Shown: positions 1-9,435, counted from the stretch's first letter. The stretch is DNA of 64,000 bases from Kuafuiihalomonas sp050331295 (GCA_050331295.1 JBHJGZ010000001.1:434001-498000), one strand, 5' to 3'. Notes: generated by a model not told the origin, from the sequence alone. A program made the numbers and translations.

Positions 1-1041
1 GAGAAATTCCTCGGTATAGAGGAGTCGAAGGACAAGTGGAGCTGTCGCGAATAGAAAAATAAAAGGTGGTGTAGCAATTAGAAAAATCGTGACACTCTGT
101 TGTGTGACGAGACTTCGGAGTTTGCTTGTGTCATCGCTTGAGGCGGCCAGTGAGGGATAGTAGTCAAGTGAAAGCGAGTCGCTCACGATCGAGAATAAGG
201 TTCGAATGAGGCCGAAGGCAGCCGAAAATAGTCCAATCGAACGAAGGTCAAGGCTGGCGCCAAGATAAGACCGAATGAAAAGGCCGGAGCCAGTCACCAT
301 TAGACCATTTAGGAAAAGAGTTATTCCGAACGCGGCGATACCGAGCAGGGGAGAGAGCGAGAGAAATCCTGAGAGCCATGGACGCGGCCTGGTCACCTTG
401 TTGAGTTCGAGTCTGAGTACGAGAAGTGTGACGAGATAGCTCGAAACCAGCACCCCCGAAGCCGAGCGCATCCCGAAGGTCGCGTAGAGACCAATTGCTA
501 CACTCGAAGAGATGAGAGCAGAACGCAGCCGTGCCCGAGCAAATGCAGAAACCGCCCGACGACTCTGAAGCAAAGCTTGGTCAGCCTCGCAGAAGGCATT
601 TAGGAGCACTGCGATCGCGACGCAGACGACATCCCACTGATATTCCTCACTTTGCAGAAGTCGCTGGCTGATCCACTTGCGGCCGAACAGGAGACACAAG
701 GAAAGCCCAATCGACGCACAAAGAAGGACCGTACGCATCGCGGACAGGAGACGTGAACCTTTTTCCGGTCGATAGCTCAGGAGGCGGACTGAGCCAGCCG
801 GGAGCCCAAGGCAGACGAGCTTGGTCCCGAAGTCATTGAGTGATTGGAGTCCTGCGTACAGACCCACCCCCGTAGGACCGATCAAATACGCAACGGCCTT
901 CATTCGAGCGGCCGAAATCAAGAACGTCAGGAGTCCGTTCGAGACGAGGATCGAAAGAACCGACACTGTGCGTCGATATCCTTCTCGTCGTGGCGGCATT
1001 GGTTGAACGCCGTAGGGGTACTCGCCCTGGAGGTCTTGCAC
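1..1041 (-). CDS. Wzx-like polysaccharide flippase, 3' end outside window
   Basis: Reading the minus strand from 1041 gives an open frame that continues through the window edge with no stop, so at least 347 residues are present and the C-terminus is missing. The protein is strongly hydrophobic, with repeated membrane segments and short basic loops, and begins with a basic N-terminus followed by a first helix. The early pattern of a G-P-x-G-V-G-x-Y element followed by a hydrophobic stretch fits the MATE/MOP flippases that move lipid-linked repeat units across the inner membrane. I chose the GTG at 1041 because AGGAG lies 8 nt upstream; an ATG at 999 is the alternative but has no ribosome-binding site. 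It is divergent from the 1162 lipoprotein gene and sits in a polysaccharide locus, which supports the role. The exact substrate cannot be told. Confidence 0.78.
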   Translation of the reverse strand, partial: MQDLQGEYPYGVQPMPPRREGYRRTVSVLSILVSNGLLTFLISAARMKAVAYLIGPTGVGLYAGLQSLNDFGTKLVCLGLPAGSVRLLSYRPEKGSRLLSAMRTVLLCASIGLSLCLLFGRKWISQRLLQSEEYQWDVVCVAIAVLLNAFCEADQALLQSRRAVSAFARARLRSALISSSVAIGLYATFGMRSASGVLVSSYLVTLLVLRLELNKVTRPRPWLSGFLSLSPLLGIAAFGITLFLNGLMVTGSGLFIRSYLGASLDLRSIGLFSAAFGLIRTLFSIVSDSLSLDYYPSLAASSDDTSKLRSLVTQQSVTIFLIATPPFIFLFATAPLVLRLLYTEEFL

Positions 1042-1161
1042 AAGAGCCTCTCCTACGGACCGTCAAGGCGATGTGGGTCACGAACGAAGTACGACTCTTG
1101 CTGTGACATCGGGGTTTCTTTCTCTCGCTGTCGCGTCGAACGCCGCCTACAATGCAAGGCG

Positions 1162-4100
1162 ATGAAGCGGATTCTTGGTCTGGTCGCCTGCCTAGCGGCC
1201 GGCACCGTCAGCTGTGAAACGAACGACTCCGTCTATGTATCGGCCGAGAGTTCAGAAGGCGGGTTGAACCCTGGGAGCGATGCATCCGTCGTCTCAGACA
1301 CGGTGCCCACGACAATGGCTCCGGGGGAGCGGCGGTTCGTCAGCGTGACGATGCAGAATGACGGTTTGCTAACAGACGGCTCCAACGATTGGGATTCCGG
1401 CTACCTCTTATTTCGAAATCCTGGAGGGTTCGGGTGGAGCGCAACCCGGGTCCAAGGGACCATTACTCCGACCAACTCGTACACATTCGGTTTCGTCATC
1501 CAAGCGCCTGCTAGTCCGGGCACCTACACATTCGGCGCTCGTATGCGCGCACCAGGCGGGGTGAAGTTTGGCGAAACGTTGACGGTAACGGTGACGGTCT
1601 CAGCTGCCGTGACACCCGCGTGGGATTGCGCGGAAGTACTGCCTGGAACCTTCAATACGACGTTCCTTCCGTCCGAACGGAGGGTCGAGACCATCACGGT
1701 CGAAAACACGGGAACAGAAACCTGGCCTGCAAGCGACCTCTGTCTGCGTGCTACTGACTCTCCGGCCTCCTTCTGGGGAGCCAATACATGCATACCCTTG
1801 AATACCTCCGTTCCTCCCAACGGGACGGCAAACTTCACGGCATTCTTCGAAGCACCAGCTACTCCGGGGACCTATAGCTTCACTCGGCAAATGCTCGACT
1901 CAGGGCCGACAGGAGTTGGCTTCTTCTCAACGATAACGAACTGCGTATCCAGGACCATTACCGTCTCTGGCGCGGCCGCACTCGCTTCGACCCTCACCTC
2001 GGCGACGTTCCCCCTGACGCTTCCACCTGGCGAACGCCGTTTGGTCACGGTGTCGGCCGAGAACGACGGTACGGAGACCTGGACGGCCGGCGACTTCACG
2101 CTAAACGCCGATTCTTCTGCTCTTGGAGTAACTGTAGTGAGTCTTCCCTCAAATACCGCTCCAGGAAATACCGCCGACTTCGTCTTCACGATTACTGCCC
2201 CAAGAGTGGCCGGTGACTACTCAGTAGACTGGCGAATGCGGAAGACGACAGGCGGCAACTCTGGACCTTTCGGCGACGTCTTCGCAATGAATGTTACCGT
2301 AGACCCGACTCTGTCTGCCACGTTTGATGCTGAATTGTTCGGGACGTTCCCGGCCCGGGTTACGGCCGGTCAAGTCGTCAGCTTCGAGGTTGAGGCACGC
2401 AACACAGGAACGGACGATTGGGTAGGCAGCGATTTCGCCCTCGCGTCAGCGAACTCGCCCGCGAGCCTCTGGGGTCAGACGCTTATCCGCTTATCCGACG
2501 GCGAAACCGTAGCCGCGGGTGACGCCCGAACGTTTACATTCAACGTTACCGCTCCCGAAGTTCCTGGGACATACACCTCCGCATGGCGCATGCGGGAGAC
2601 GGTCTCTTTTGGACCTTTTGGACAGACAACGCCGGACACTGTCGTCGTCACCGAATGCGGAAACGACGTGGTAGATGCGGGTGAGACCTGTGATGACAAC
2701 AATCTTGTTTCGGGTGACGGATGCTCGGATGACTGTCAGCTCGAAACCGAGACTATCGAACTCGCTTCACAATCCGTGGACGTGACACTCTTTGGCTCAA
2801 CTCAGAACAAGAGCTTGTGCAACATTGCGATAGGCGACCTGACCAGCGACGGTCCGGACGAACTTATCGTTGGGGAGAATGCACACGTTGTCCCGACCAA
2901 CCAAGGGTTTAGAAATCAGGCGGGCATCGTTTACATCTACGACGGTGCGTTTTCGTTCGCGCCAGACAGCCCTTCGACAGTGCCTGAGGCGTCATCGCGT
3001 CAAGTCTGGGGCGCTGACGCCAACGATTCACTCGGTGCGGTAGAATCGGGTATGTTCGTCGGGGACGTCGCGGGCGACCTCAACCCAGACCTCGTACTAA
3101 CCGCGATGAACGCTGACGGCACAGGGAACACACGCTCTGACTGTGGAGAAGTCTATGTAATCCTTGGAGGCAGCACCCTGACCTCGACAACCGTAGTTGA
3201 CTTGCGCCAGGGCACTGCGAACCCGCTTGTCGCCGCCATTTATGAGGGCAGCTCGGCCGGAGACCGCCTACGAGCTTTGGGAGCAAGCGCAGATCTCTTC
3301 GGCGACGGGAAAAATGATCTCGTCCTAGGCGCACCTGGAGCCGGAGCTCGCGGCGAAGCCTACATCGTGAGAGGGAGCCTCTCAGTCGATACGGGTTCGG
3401 TGGCAATCTCTGCGTTGCCTTCGGCCGACATCATTACCATTACCCCGCCAAACCCGGGTTCACTGGGCACCCTCGCTGCCACGGGAGACCTGAATGACGA
3501 CGGACAAGACGACGTCGTATTCTCGTGCATCAACTGTGCTCCGGGAGGGCGTTCGCGAACGGGTGCAGCCTACGTCGTCTTTGGGCCGATTACGTCAGAT
3601 ATTGACCTTTCGCTGAGTCCAGGTACTTTCGGTGGACCGGACATTGCGATTTTCGGTGAGACGCCGAACGACCTTCTGAGTTTCGGACTTGCGATCGGTC
3701 AGGTTACTGGCGATGCAAGCGAGGACTTGGTCATCGGCGCCCCTCAGGCCCGTCTGCCACTACCTCGTGGTCAAACGGGGGCCGTCTACGTGTTTGAGGG
3801 GCCGCTCGAGGTGGGAACTATCGACCTTTCGGTTAACGATGCGTTCACTAGCGTTGTCTATGGCGAAGAACGATACGACTTCTTGGGAGCGAGTGTCGAG
3901 CTCGTGGACGTGAACAGCGACTTTCGTCTCGACATCGTGACGGCGGCAGGAGCCGCGGATGGAATCTCTAACGGTAGCTTGAGTACTGGCGAGGGCTACG
4001 TCTTCGCTGGGCTCGTTGATCGGATCTCCCCCTACCCGCTGGTCCGTGTCGTTGGTTCGGCTCAACGAGACCTCTTGGGCTACAAGCCAAGGACTGTCGG

Positions 4101-4215
4101 GGCAGGAGATCTCAACGGTGACGGTTCCGGCGATGTATGTTTCGGCCTTTGGCAAGCCGAGGGGGCGGGCGGTTTGACTTCGGCCGGCCGCATCGACTGC
4201 CGCTTCGGACCCTGA
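1162..4215 (+). CDS. Large lipoprotein: four NBR1-like Ig domains, DUF4215 repeat, seven FG-GAP repeats
   Basis: The open frame extends upstream to 844, but the ATG at 1162 gives a basic N-terminus, a short hydrophobic core and a Cys near residue 18, so it is a probable secreted lipoprotein with a suboptimal lipobox (T-V-S-C). Residues about 45-500 hold four repeats of about 105 residues, each with G-E-R-R (or similar), N-x-G-T-x-x-W and P-G-T-Y motifs, resembling the NBR1 four-tryptophan/Ig fold. A Cys-rich DUF4215-type segment follows (C-G-N-D ... C-D-D-N-N ... G-C). The C-terminal half has seven D-x-x-x-D-x-x-x-D-hydrophobic repeats of FG-GAP type, enough for one seven-bladed integrin-like propeller. 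A TACAAT at 1148-1153 could be a -10 box. A surface or adhesive role is inferred only; no enzymatic motif is seen. Confidence 0.85.
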   Translation: MKRILGLVACLAAGTVSCETNDSVYVSAESSEGGLNPGSDASVVSDTVPTTMAPGERRFVSVTMQNDGLLTDGSNDWDSGYLLFRNPGGFGWSATRVQGTITPTNSYTFGFVIQAPASPGTYTFGARMRAPGGVKFGETLTVTVTVSAAVTPAWDCAEVLPGTFNTTFLPSERRVETITVENTGTETWPASDLCLRATDSPASFWGANTCIPLNTSVPPNGTANFTAFFEAPATPGTYSFTRQMLDSGPTGVGFFSTITNCVSRTITVSGAAALASTLTSATFPLTLPPGERRLVTVSAENDGTETWTAGDFTLNADSSALGVTVVSLPSNTAPGNTADFVFTITAPRVAGDYSVDWRMRKTTGGNSGPFGDVFAMNVTVDPTLSATFDAELFGTFPARVTAGQVVSFEVEARNTGTDDWVGSDFALASANSPASLWGQTLIRLSDGETVAAGDARTFTFNVTAPEVPGTYTSAWRMRETVSFGPFGQTTPDTVVVTECGNDVVDAGETCDDNNLVSGDGCSDDCQLETETIELASQSVDVTLFGSTQNKSLCNIAIGDLTSDGPDELIVGENAHVVPTNQGFRNQAGIVYIYDGAFSFAPDSPSTVPEASSRQVWGADANDSLGAVESGMFVGDVAGDLNPDLVLTAMNADGTGNTRSDCGEVYVILGGSTLTSTTVVDLRQGTANPLVAAIYEGSSAGDRLRALGASADLFGDGKNDLVLGAPGAGARGEAYIVRGSLSVDTGSVAISALPSADIITITPPNPGSLGTLAATGDLNDDGQDDVVFSCINCAPGGRSRTGAAYVVFGPITSDIDLSLSPGTFGGPDIAIFGETPNDLLSFGLAIGQVTGDASEDLVIGAPQARLPLPRGQTGAVYVFEGPLEVGTIDLSVNDAFTSVVYGEERYDFLGASVELVDVNSDFRLDIVTAAGAADGISNGSLSTGEGYVFAGLVDRISPYPLVRVVGSAQRDLLGYKPRTVGAGDLNGDGSGDVCFGLWQAEGAGGLTSAGRIDCRFGP

Positions 4216-4224
4216 GGATTCGGT

Positions 4225-4245
4225 CTGCCAGGTCTTCCCTGGCAG
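4225..4245 (+). terminator. Hairpin after the FG-GAP lipoprotein gene
   Basis: A perfect 8-bp stem (CTGCCAGG / CCTGGCAG) with a 5-nt loop begins 10 nt after the stop codon at 4215. There is no following T-run, so it could attenuate or protect the transcript rather than end it fully before the glycosyltransferase that starts 26 nt later. Confidence 0.45.
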
Positions 4246-4270
4246 TGACAAAGGGAGGCACACGCCTAGG

Positions 4271-5446
4271 GTGAGTCAACTACTATTGCTCTCGCCGGAC
4301 TCAATCGCTTCGCCTCTTGGGTACGCGCAAGTTGCACGACCGACGATGGAGCTCGCAAAGCTAGGGCTCCCAAGCACCATTGTTTCCGTTGAGCCCCAAA
4401 CCGCCTGCCCGGAAATGGTTGGCTCCATACAGAGTCGCTTGGGGAAGCTTCGTATAGATTGGATCCGGGTGTCGGCCCTTCCTGGTCCCGGGCCGTTCTC
4501 TTCCGCAACGAGCCTAACGGCTGCTATAGGCAGGATTCTTCGAGAAAAGTGGAGCTCGGAGCTGTTGCTGTGGGCCCGGTCCTTTGCAGCAGCCGCCGCA
4601 TCCCTTCAGCTGTCTCGTCTCAAAGGGTGGTCATTCGTTTACGATACACGGGGCTACTGGGTTCAAAACCGCGCGAGGAGGTCTCCTCAGTGGCTGCGGC
4701 CCCTGTACGGTGAGCTCCAACGCGTCGATCGACGATGTATCGAATCTTGCTGCGCCGCGGTTTTTCTCACCGAACTCGGTGTCGAAGACGCCACAGCGGG
4801 TCGTTTGGGCCGGTGGGATGTCGGCAAGAAGGCTATTTGTATACCGACGTGCACGGACTTCGACAGTTTCGGCCTTTCCAGGGATTCTTCCGCGGGCCTC
4901 AAGATTGGTTTCGTGGGTGCAATCAATGATGACTATCTAATTCGCGAGACTCTCTACCTGGCTCGGCGGGTTCTGGAACTGAGGCAAGATGCAGAGCTGG
5001 TTTGCGTGACTCACCAAAGGACCGAGATGAAGGAGTGTCTTCGTGGCATGGGAATCTCTGCGGAACGGACTCAAATCGTAAGTGCTACGCACGACCAGAT
5101 GCCTCGTGTACTTCGGGGCCTCGACTTCGGCTTCTTGTTGCTGCGGACGCACCCTGCTAAGCGCGCAAGTATGCCAACGAAGTTCGCAGAGTTCCTAGCT
5201 TCCGGAGTCGCTCCTGTGCAATTCGGGTGCAACGAGGAACTTTCGGCTTGGGCGGAGCGAACGGGCTCCAGCGTAATCGTAAAGAGCATTGATCTCGATG
5301 GACTCGAGACCGCCGCGCAGGAGGTTGTGAGGGGCCCACCATCGTTCGAAGCACTATCCCATGCTCGGACTCGAGCCCTTGAGCACTTCGACCTTAAGAA
5401 GGGTGCCGAGAAATACGCAAGCCTGTTTCGGTCGCTATTGCAGTAG
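4271..5446 (+). CDS. Glycosyltransferase, GT4-like
   Basis: 391 residues starting at GTG. The N-terminal half is Rossmann-like with a short loop typical of GT-B donor/acceptor domains. The C-terminal half carries the family pattern K-F-A-E-F-L-A-S-G-V-A-P-V (about residues 302-314), which corresponds to the donor-sugar binding Glu region of GT4 enzymes. The predicted role is transfer of a sugar from a nucleotide donor to the growing lipid-linked repeat unit at the cytoplasmic face. The gene starts 55 nt after the FG-GAP lipoprotein gene on the same strand, with a hairpin between. AGGG sits directly before the GTG and GGGAGG sits about 14 nt upstream. Sugar specificity cannot be read from sequence. 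Confidence 0.8.
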   Translation: MSQLLLLSPDSIASPLGYAQVARPTMELAKLGLPSTIVSVEPQTACPEMVGSIQSRLGKLRIDWIRVSALPGPGPFSSATSLTAAIGRILREKWSSELLLWARSFAAAAASLQLSRLKGWSFVYDTRGYWVQNRARRSPQWLRPLYGELQRVDRRCIESCCAAVFLTELGVEDATAGRLGRWDVGKKAICIPTCTDFDSFGLSRDSSAGLKIGFVGAINDDYLIRETLYLARRVLELRQDAELVCVTHQRTEMKECLRGMGISAERTQIVSATHDQMPRVLRGLDFGFLLLRTHPAKRASMPTKFAEFLASGVAPVQFGCNEELSAWAERTGSSVIVKSIDLDGLETAAQEVVRGPPSFEALSHARTRALEHFDLKKGAEKYASLFRSLLQ

Positions 5447-5776
5447 ATGATATGCATTCACCTACCTCTAACCGTTGGATGTTGCTTTTGACTTATCTGT
5501 TCACCGAGCCCGTGTAGACGAGCCGGGCGATCGTTTGTGAGAGCGACGACCGTTCATTCTTGGATCGTACTGTCCGCCGTTTACTAGGGGAAAGGATTCC
5601 GCCTAGGCGTCTGCGTTGTACGGTTTCGGACAGGTTGGCTAAGGCCGGGACGCGAAGCGACTTCGCCGTTTCATTGAGGCTGTGGGAGATGCTGCCCCAC
5701 TTCGGTTAATTCCGCGGGACTCGAAGCCCCATGGATTTTCTCGTCCGAGCTGAGAATGGCCTGGGCGTTGAAATAC
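5447..5776. other. 330-bp convergent intergenic stretch without a recognised gene
   Basis: This lies between the ends of the glycosyltransferase (plus) and asnB (minus). Short frames here overlap asnB and resemble nothing known. The only structure I see is the hairpin at 5652-5666. Base composition is mixed and no repeat stands out. Confidence 0.6.
5652..5666 (+). terminator. Possible weak terminator hairpin
   Basis: GCGAAG-CGA-CTTCGC is a perfect 6-bp stem with a 3-nt loop, followed on the plus strand by CGTTTCATT. It lies about 200 nt after the glycosyltransferase stop and could end that transcript, but the stem is short. Confidence 0.25.
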
Positions 5777-7696
5777 CTAGCCTGCCTGTTGTCCAGCGCC
5801 TCGCCGGCATCGGAGCCATAATTCCAGCTGAAGCAACAAGAATAACCGCTGTCCGTGGTCCCGAAGCTTGCTCTCATGTTCTCTGACCAAAGATCTCAGC
5901 ACTCTTGGACTAAAGACTTCGTGACATCTCGTCCCTGGCACAAGCAGCAGGTCGTGAACCATTTCCCGGCCTTCGCCGGCTCTCCACCATCTTCCGACGG
6001 GGACGCCGAATCCGTGTTTTGGTTGATGAAGCACGTTGGGCGGCAGCAGGTCTTGATAGGCCTTCTTCAGAATCCACTTGAGTGAAAGTCCGTGGACTTT
6101 GAACTTACTCGGCAATCGGAAGCAGAGCTCGATCAACTCAGTGTCCAAGAAAGGGCTTCGCGCTTCAAGGCCCCATGCCATCGTCATTCGGTCGGCCTTA
6201 ACGAGGAGGTCATCGAGGAGGTAGGTCTGGAAGTTATGGCGCAAGATTTGGTCAAGACGGTCCGCACCAAGCGATGCTGCCTGATTTAGAATCTGGGTCT
6301 GCGGGGCCATGACGGTCCAGGGATCGAAGCATTCTCCGACGACTTCGGGCAGGAATAGGGTCTTGAGCGCCGGACCCGCAAAGAAGCTATTCCAAGCAAG
6401 GAGCTGCTCATTTGGGGTTCGTTCTCCAAACTCAGCGAAACGGCGAAACAAAGTGGCAGGATGCTTGTAACCAGCAAACTCTGGCAAATGGCCGAAAAGT
6501 TTACGACCCAAACCTAGGAGATGGCGAGGAATCCATTCAAGTAAGATGGCACCCAAGAATCGTGTGTAGCCTCCAAATAACTCATCGCCGCCATCACCGG
6601 TGAGGACTACAGTGACATGTTGTCGGGTGAGTTCCGAGATTCCATACAGCGCGAGCGCCGATGAATCGCCGTAGGGCTCATCGTGATGCCAAAGCAGTTT
6701 GCTCAACAGGGCCTGTGGACTGAGTGAAACCTGAAGCTCCCGGTGCTCGAGTCCAAGTTGGGACGCTACTTTCCGCGCTGCTGGTGTCTCGTCGAATGTT
6801 GTGTCATCTGGAAATCCGGCCGCGAAACTGCGAACGGGTTCGGGAGAGGAAGACGCCATCTCGGCAACGATCACGCTGGAGTCAATTCCTCCAGAAAGAA
6901 GCGCGCCCATTGGTACGTCAGCGACAAGGCGCTTCTTTACGGCACGAGAAACAGTTTCGCGCACACGGCACGCCGCTTCATTCACCGACAAAGACAGCCC
7001 TTCAGCAGGAGCAGGAAGAGCCCAATAGCGTCTCGTAGAGGACCCACTGCCTGGGCTCCAATCGATCCGATGCGCCGGCTCAACTCGTCGAAGGCCCTTG
7101 ATAAAACTACGAGGGGTTGCCACATACCCAAAGGCCATGAGCTCAGGCAGGCTCGACCAGTCGGGTTCCAGGTGAAAATCGGGGACCTCAGCGAGGGCCT
7201 TTGACTCGGAAGCAAAGAAGATCTCTCCGGGACGGGGTTCGGCGTAGACAAGAGGTTTCTTTCCGGCACGATCCCGCATGAGATAAAGTTTCGAGCTTCG
7301 GGCGTCGTGAACCGCGAAGGCGAACATACCGTCCAGTTCGGACCAGGCGCTGGGACCGCACGCCTCGTACAATCGAAGGATCACTTCGGTATCAGAACTG
7401 GTCAGGAAGTTATAGCCCCGAGCCTGCAGGTCTCTTCGTAGGTCGCGATGGTTGTAGATTTCACCGTTGAACACCAGAGCGATTTGGCCACAGTCCGATA
7501 GGAACGGTTGGTCCGCTGCTTCAGAGAGGTCAATGACTCGGAGCCTGGTGTGCACAAAGATCCCAGCGTTTCGCGGCAGCAGATGGACTGCGGATCGGTC
7601 CGGTCCGCGATGATTGAGTACGCGGCCTATCCGCCTCCCCGTTTCCTGTGACGAGGCACCTAGTACGCGGCCCAAGACACCAGCAATCCCGCACAC
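5777..7696 (-). CDS. asnB: Asparagine synthase (glutamine-hydrolysing)
   Basis: The product is about 639 residues from the GTG at 7696, which places the class II amidotransferase nucleophile as Cys2 (start-C-G-I-A-G). AAAGGAG lies just upstream of this GTG; an ATG further upstream at 7774 would bury the Cys and is rejected. The N-terminal glutaminase domain (about 1-220) has the R-G-P-D and N-G-E-I-Y-N motifs. The C-terminal synthetase domain has the ATP-pyrophosphatase loop L-L-S-G-G-I-D-S-S and later D-G-G-D-E-L-F-G-G-Y. The family makes Asn from Asp, Gln and ATP. Close relatives in polysaccharide loci probably amidate sugar acids or amino-acid decorations, which fits this location. It is separated from the main operon by a 422-bp gap. 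Confidence 0.92.
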   Translation of the reverse strand: MCGIAGVLGRVLGASSQETGRRIGRVLNHRGPDRSAVHLLPRNAGIFVHTRLRVIDLSEAADQPFLSDCGQIALVFNGEIYNHRDLRRDLQARGYNFLTSSDTEVILRLYEACGPSAWSELDGMFAFAVHDARSSKLYLMRDRAGKKPLVYAEPRPGEIFFASESKALAEVPDFHLEPDWSSLPELMAFGYVATPRSFIKGLRRVEPAHRIDWSPGSGSSTRRYWALPAPAEGLSLSVNEAACRVRETVSRAVKKRLVADVPMGALLSGGIDSSVIVAEMASSSPEPVRSFAAGFPDDTTFDETPAARKVASQLGLEHRELQVSLSPQALLSKLLWHHDEPYGDSSALALYGISELTRQHVTVVLTGDGGDELFGGYTRFLGAILLEWIPRHLLGLGRKLFGHLPEFAGYKHPATLFRRFAEFGERTPNEQLLAWNSFFAGPALKTLFLPEVVGECFDPWTVMAPQTQILNQAASLGADRLDQILRHNFQTYLLDDLLVKADRMTMAWGLEARSPFLDTELIELCFRLPSKFKVHGLSLKWILKKAYQDLLPPNVLHQPKHGFGVPVGRWWRAGEGREMVHDLLLVPGTRCHEVFSPRVLRSLVREHESKLRDHGQRLFLLLQLELWLRCRRGAGQQAG

Positions 7697-8013
7697 CTGC
7701 TCCTTTCGATACTGCCCCGGCCCATGCGTCAAGGGGCTGGCTGCTTGCGATGGAAGCGAACAGAGAATCTCCATGGGTGCCAGCCCGGATCTCCTGACAT
7801 AGGTTATTTACGCATGATGATCCGGAAGGGAAAGCCGCTAAGAACGACCTGGAAACGAAACTGGAGGATAATCGGGATGGGTCGTAACGTGGGCGCCGAG
7901 GCGAAATCCTGCTCATATGGAAATGGCTAGACGAACCGCCTTGCCGTTCACAATCGTCGCTCTAGCCGTCGCTACTACAGCTGGTCCCCAAATGTTGCTT
8001 TAATATTTGATAA

Positions 8014-8032
8014 TACAAACTTGTACTTACAA
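8014..8032. promoter_or_regulatory. Alternating TACAA/TTGTA repeats, operator-like
   Basis: The order is TACAA-N2-TTGTA-N2-TACAA, so each neighbouring pair forms an inverted repeat with a 2-nt centre. It lies about 320 bp upstream of the asnB start. A TGTAC/GTACA pair follows at 8022-8041. Function unknown. Confidence 0.25.
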
Positions 8033-8087
8033 TGCTGTACACTTAATGATCAATGCGTCCACATTCAATGCCGCATTAAATTTTGAA

Positions 8088-8108
8088 CGCCTCCGGACTG
8101 CGGAGGCG
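8088..8108 (-). terminator. Terminator hairpin of the polysaccharide operon
   Basis: A perfect 8-bp stem (CGCCTCCG / CGGAGGCG) with a 5-nt loop starts 10 nt past the stop of the last operon gene (8119). On the minus strand it is followed by TTCAAAATTTAA, an imperfect T-rich tail. Confidence 0.6.
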
Positions 8109-8118
8109 GCTCGTGATC

Positions 8119-9435
8119 CTATCTTCTAATCGGACGCTTTTGATATGCAGAGGCCATCAACAATACGAAAGGAGTTATTTGCGCTCGGTGACGGAAAGCC
8201 GTTCCCTCATTGCCGGATGCTAGAGCATAAGAAGAAGCGATGGTTGCAAAAAATGCTATCGGGACCATTTTTCGACCCAGCGGCACTTGTCCCATGATTA
8301 CATGCCGTAATGCCTGTGCCGAGAAAAAAAGAAATAATATAGACTCTGGGAAAGCGAGCGCCTGCAGCCAGCTATCTATCTCCCATGGAAAGGGTGCAAA
8401 GAGAAATCGAACCATGCCTTCCGGGAAGTAGCTGAGAGCTCCCCAAATGGTCGTGGTGTCCGCGTCAGCACCATACGCGCTCCCGCCATAGGAGAGGCCT
8501 TTCCGAGCTTGGTCTATTGTGACTAGAGTCTCGGTCGACAGCTTTTGGTCTAGTCCGGCTACCTTCCCGCCTACCGCGGAACCCAAGACGACAATGATGG
8601 TAGCGGGAAGCCTGCGGATAGATACCGCGGTGACGGAGATCATGACTGCCGCCAAGAGGATTACTGCGAGATATGGGCGTGTCCATGTCGCTATATAGAA
8701 GCAGATGAGTCCAATTATGATGAATCCAGGCGTTCGGGTACGAGGGAATCGAGCTACCGCCAGAGCGAGTCCTGCGGTTGCGACTTGGGCCCATACATCT
8801 TTTAAGTTTTGACTCTGCCAAAGCATCAGCGATGGGAAAAAGAGCGTCAGCAGGAACGCCCGGCGAGCAATCCTGTCATTATAGAGGGTTCGACCGAGGT
8901 AAAATATTATCAAAGACAATAGTATTCCGAGAATTGAGTTGAAGAAGCTTACCGGGATTCGAGAGACTCCGAAAAGTTGATGGGAAATTGCGTTAGAAAT
9001 GACGTGTGGGTTTACAGGCGTTTGTAGTGTCCCGTTCAGTCCTTTCCACCAATTAGCGCTAAGCATTCGTCCCCAAGCGGACCAAGCAAGGGCGTCCGGC
9101 CCGAATGAGGCCCACAAAGGCGTAGCATTTACAACTGCAGTGATGACGAGTCGTAGCCCTATCGCGATCGCGAGAACTTTTATAGAGAGCGATGAGACTT
9201 CCTGTTTGGACTCAGTCGACTGCGGGGCAGCAGTATGGGTCGAAACGGCCAACGACGGACGTTGGCCAGCGATCAGAAGAATCAAGAGTACGAACACCCC
9301 AGCAGCAAGGGCCGAAACAACTAACCCGAGCGTTGGCGAGACCAAGCTCGTCGAACAGGCGGCGACAAATACAGCCGCGAAGACCGAGCGAACGCGAGAT
9401 GGTCCGATCATCACCACAGTCCGAGGCACGCTCAA
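8119..9435 (-). CDS. Polytopic membrane protein, Wzy-like polymerase or GT-C type enzyme
   Basis: 438 residues, mostly hydrophobic, with roughly ten to twelve membrane segments and one larger loop in the second half (around residues 290-340). Near the C-terminus a G-T-A-F-R-H-R stretch precedes the last helix; similar Arg-rich loop ends occur in Wzy-like polymerases and GT-C membrane transferases, which I cannot tell apart here. It is the last gene of the operon, and its start overlaps the stop of the BY-kinase gene by 4 nt (ATGA), indicating translational coupling. In this position a repeat-unit polymerase is plausible. The separate O-antigen-ligase-type protein (12233-14761) could equally be the polymerase. 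Confidence 0.65.
   Translation of the reverse strand: MSVPRTVVMIGPSRVRSVFAAVFVAACSTSLVSPTLGLVVSALAAGVFVLLILLIAGQRPSLAVSTHTAAPQSTESKQEVSSLSIKVLAIAIGLRLVITAVVNATPLWASFGPDALAWSAWGRMLSANWWKGLNGTLQTPVNPHVISNAISHQLFGVSRIPVSFFNSILGILLSLIIFYLGRTLYNDRIARRAFLLTLFFPSLMLWQSQNLKDVWAQVATAGLALAVARFPRTRTPGFIIIGLICFYIATWTRPYLAVILLAAVMISVTAVSIRRLPATIIVVLGSAVGGKVAGLDQKLSTETLVTIDQARKGLSYGGSAYGADADTTTIWGALSYFPEGMVRFLFAPFPWEIDSWLQALAFPESILFLFFSAQALRHVIMGQVPLGRKMVPIAFFATIASSYALASGNEGTAFRHRAQITPFVLLMASAYQKRPIRR

Larger units (their letters stand above)
7697..8118. other. 422-bp intergenic region, A/T-rich in its upper part
   Basis: This lies upstream of asnB and downstream of the eight-gene operon, both on the minus strand. 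The part from about 7990 to 8085 is clearly richer in A/T than its surroundings and holds alternating TACAA/TTGTA repeats (8014-8032). The asnB promoter should lie here, but I could not pick a convincing -35/-10 pair. No gene is supported. Confidence 0.6.
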
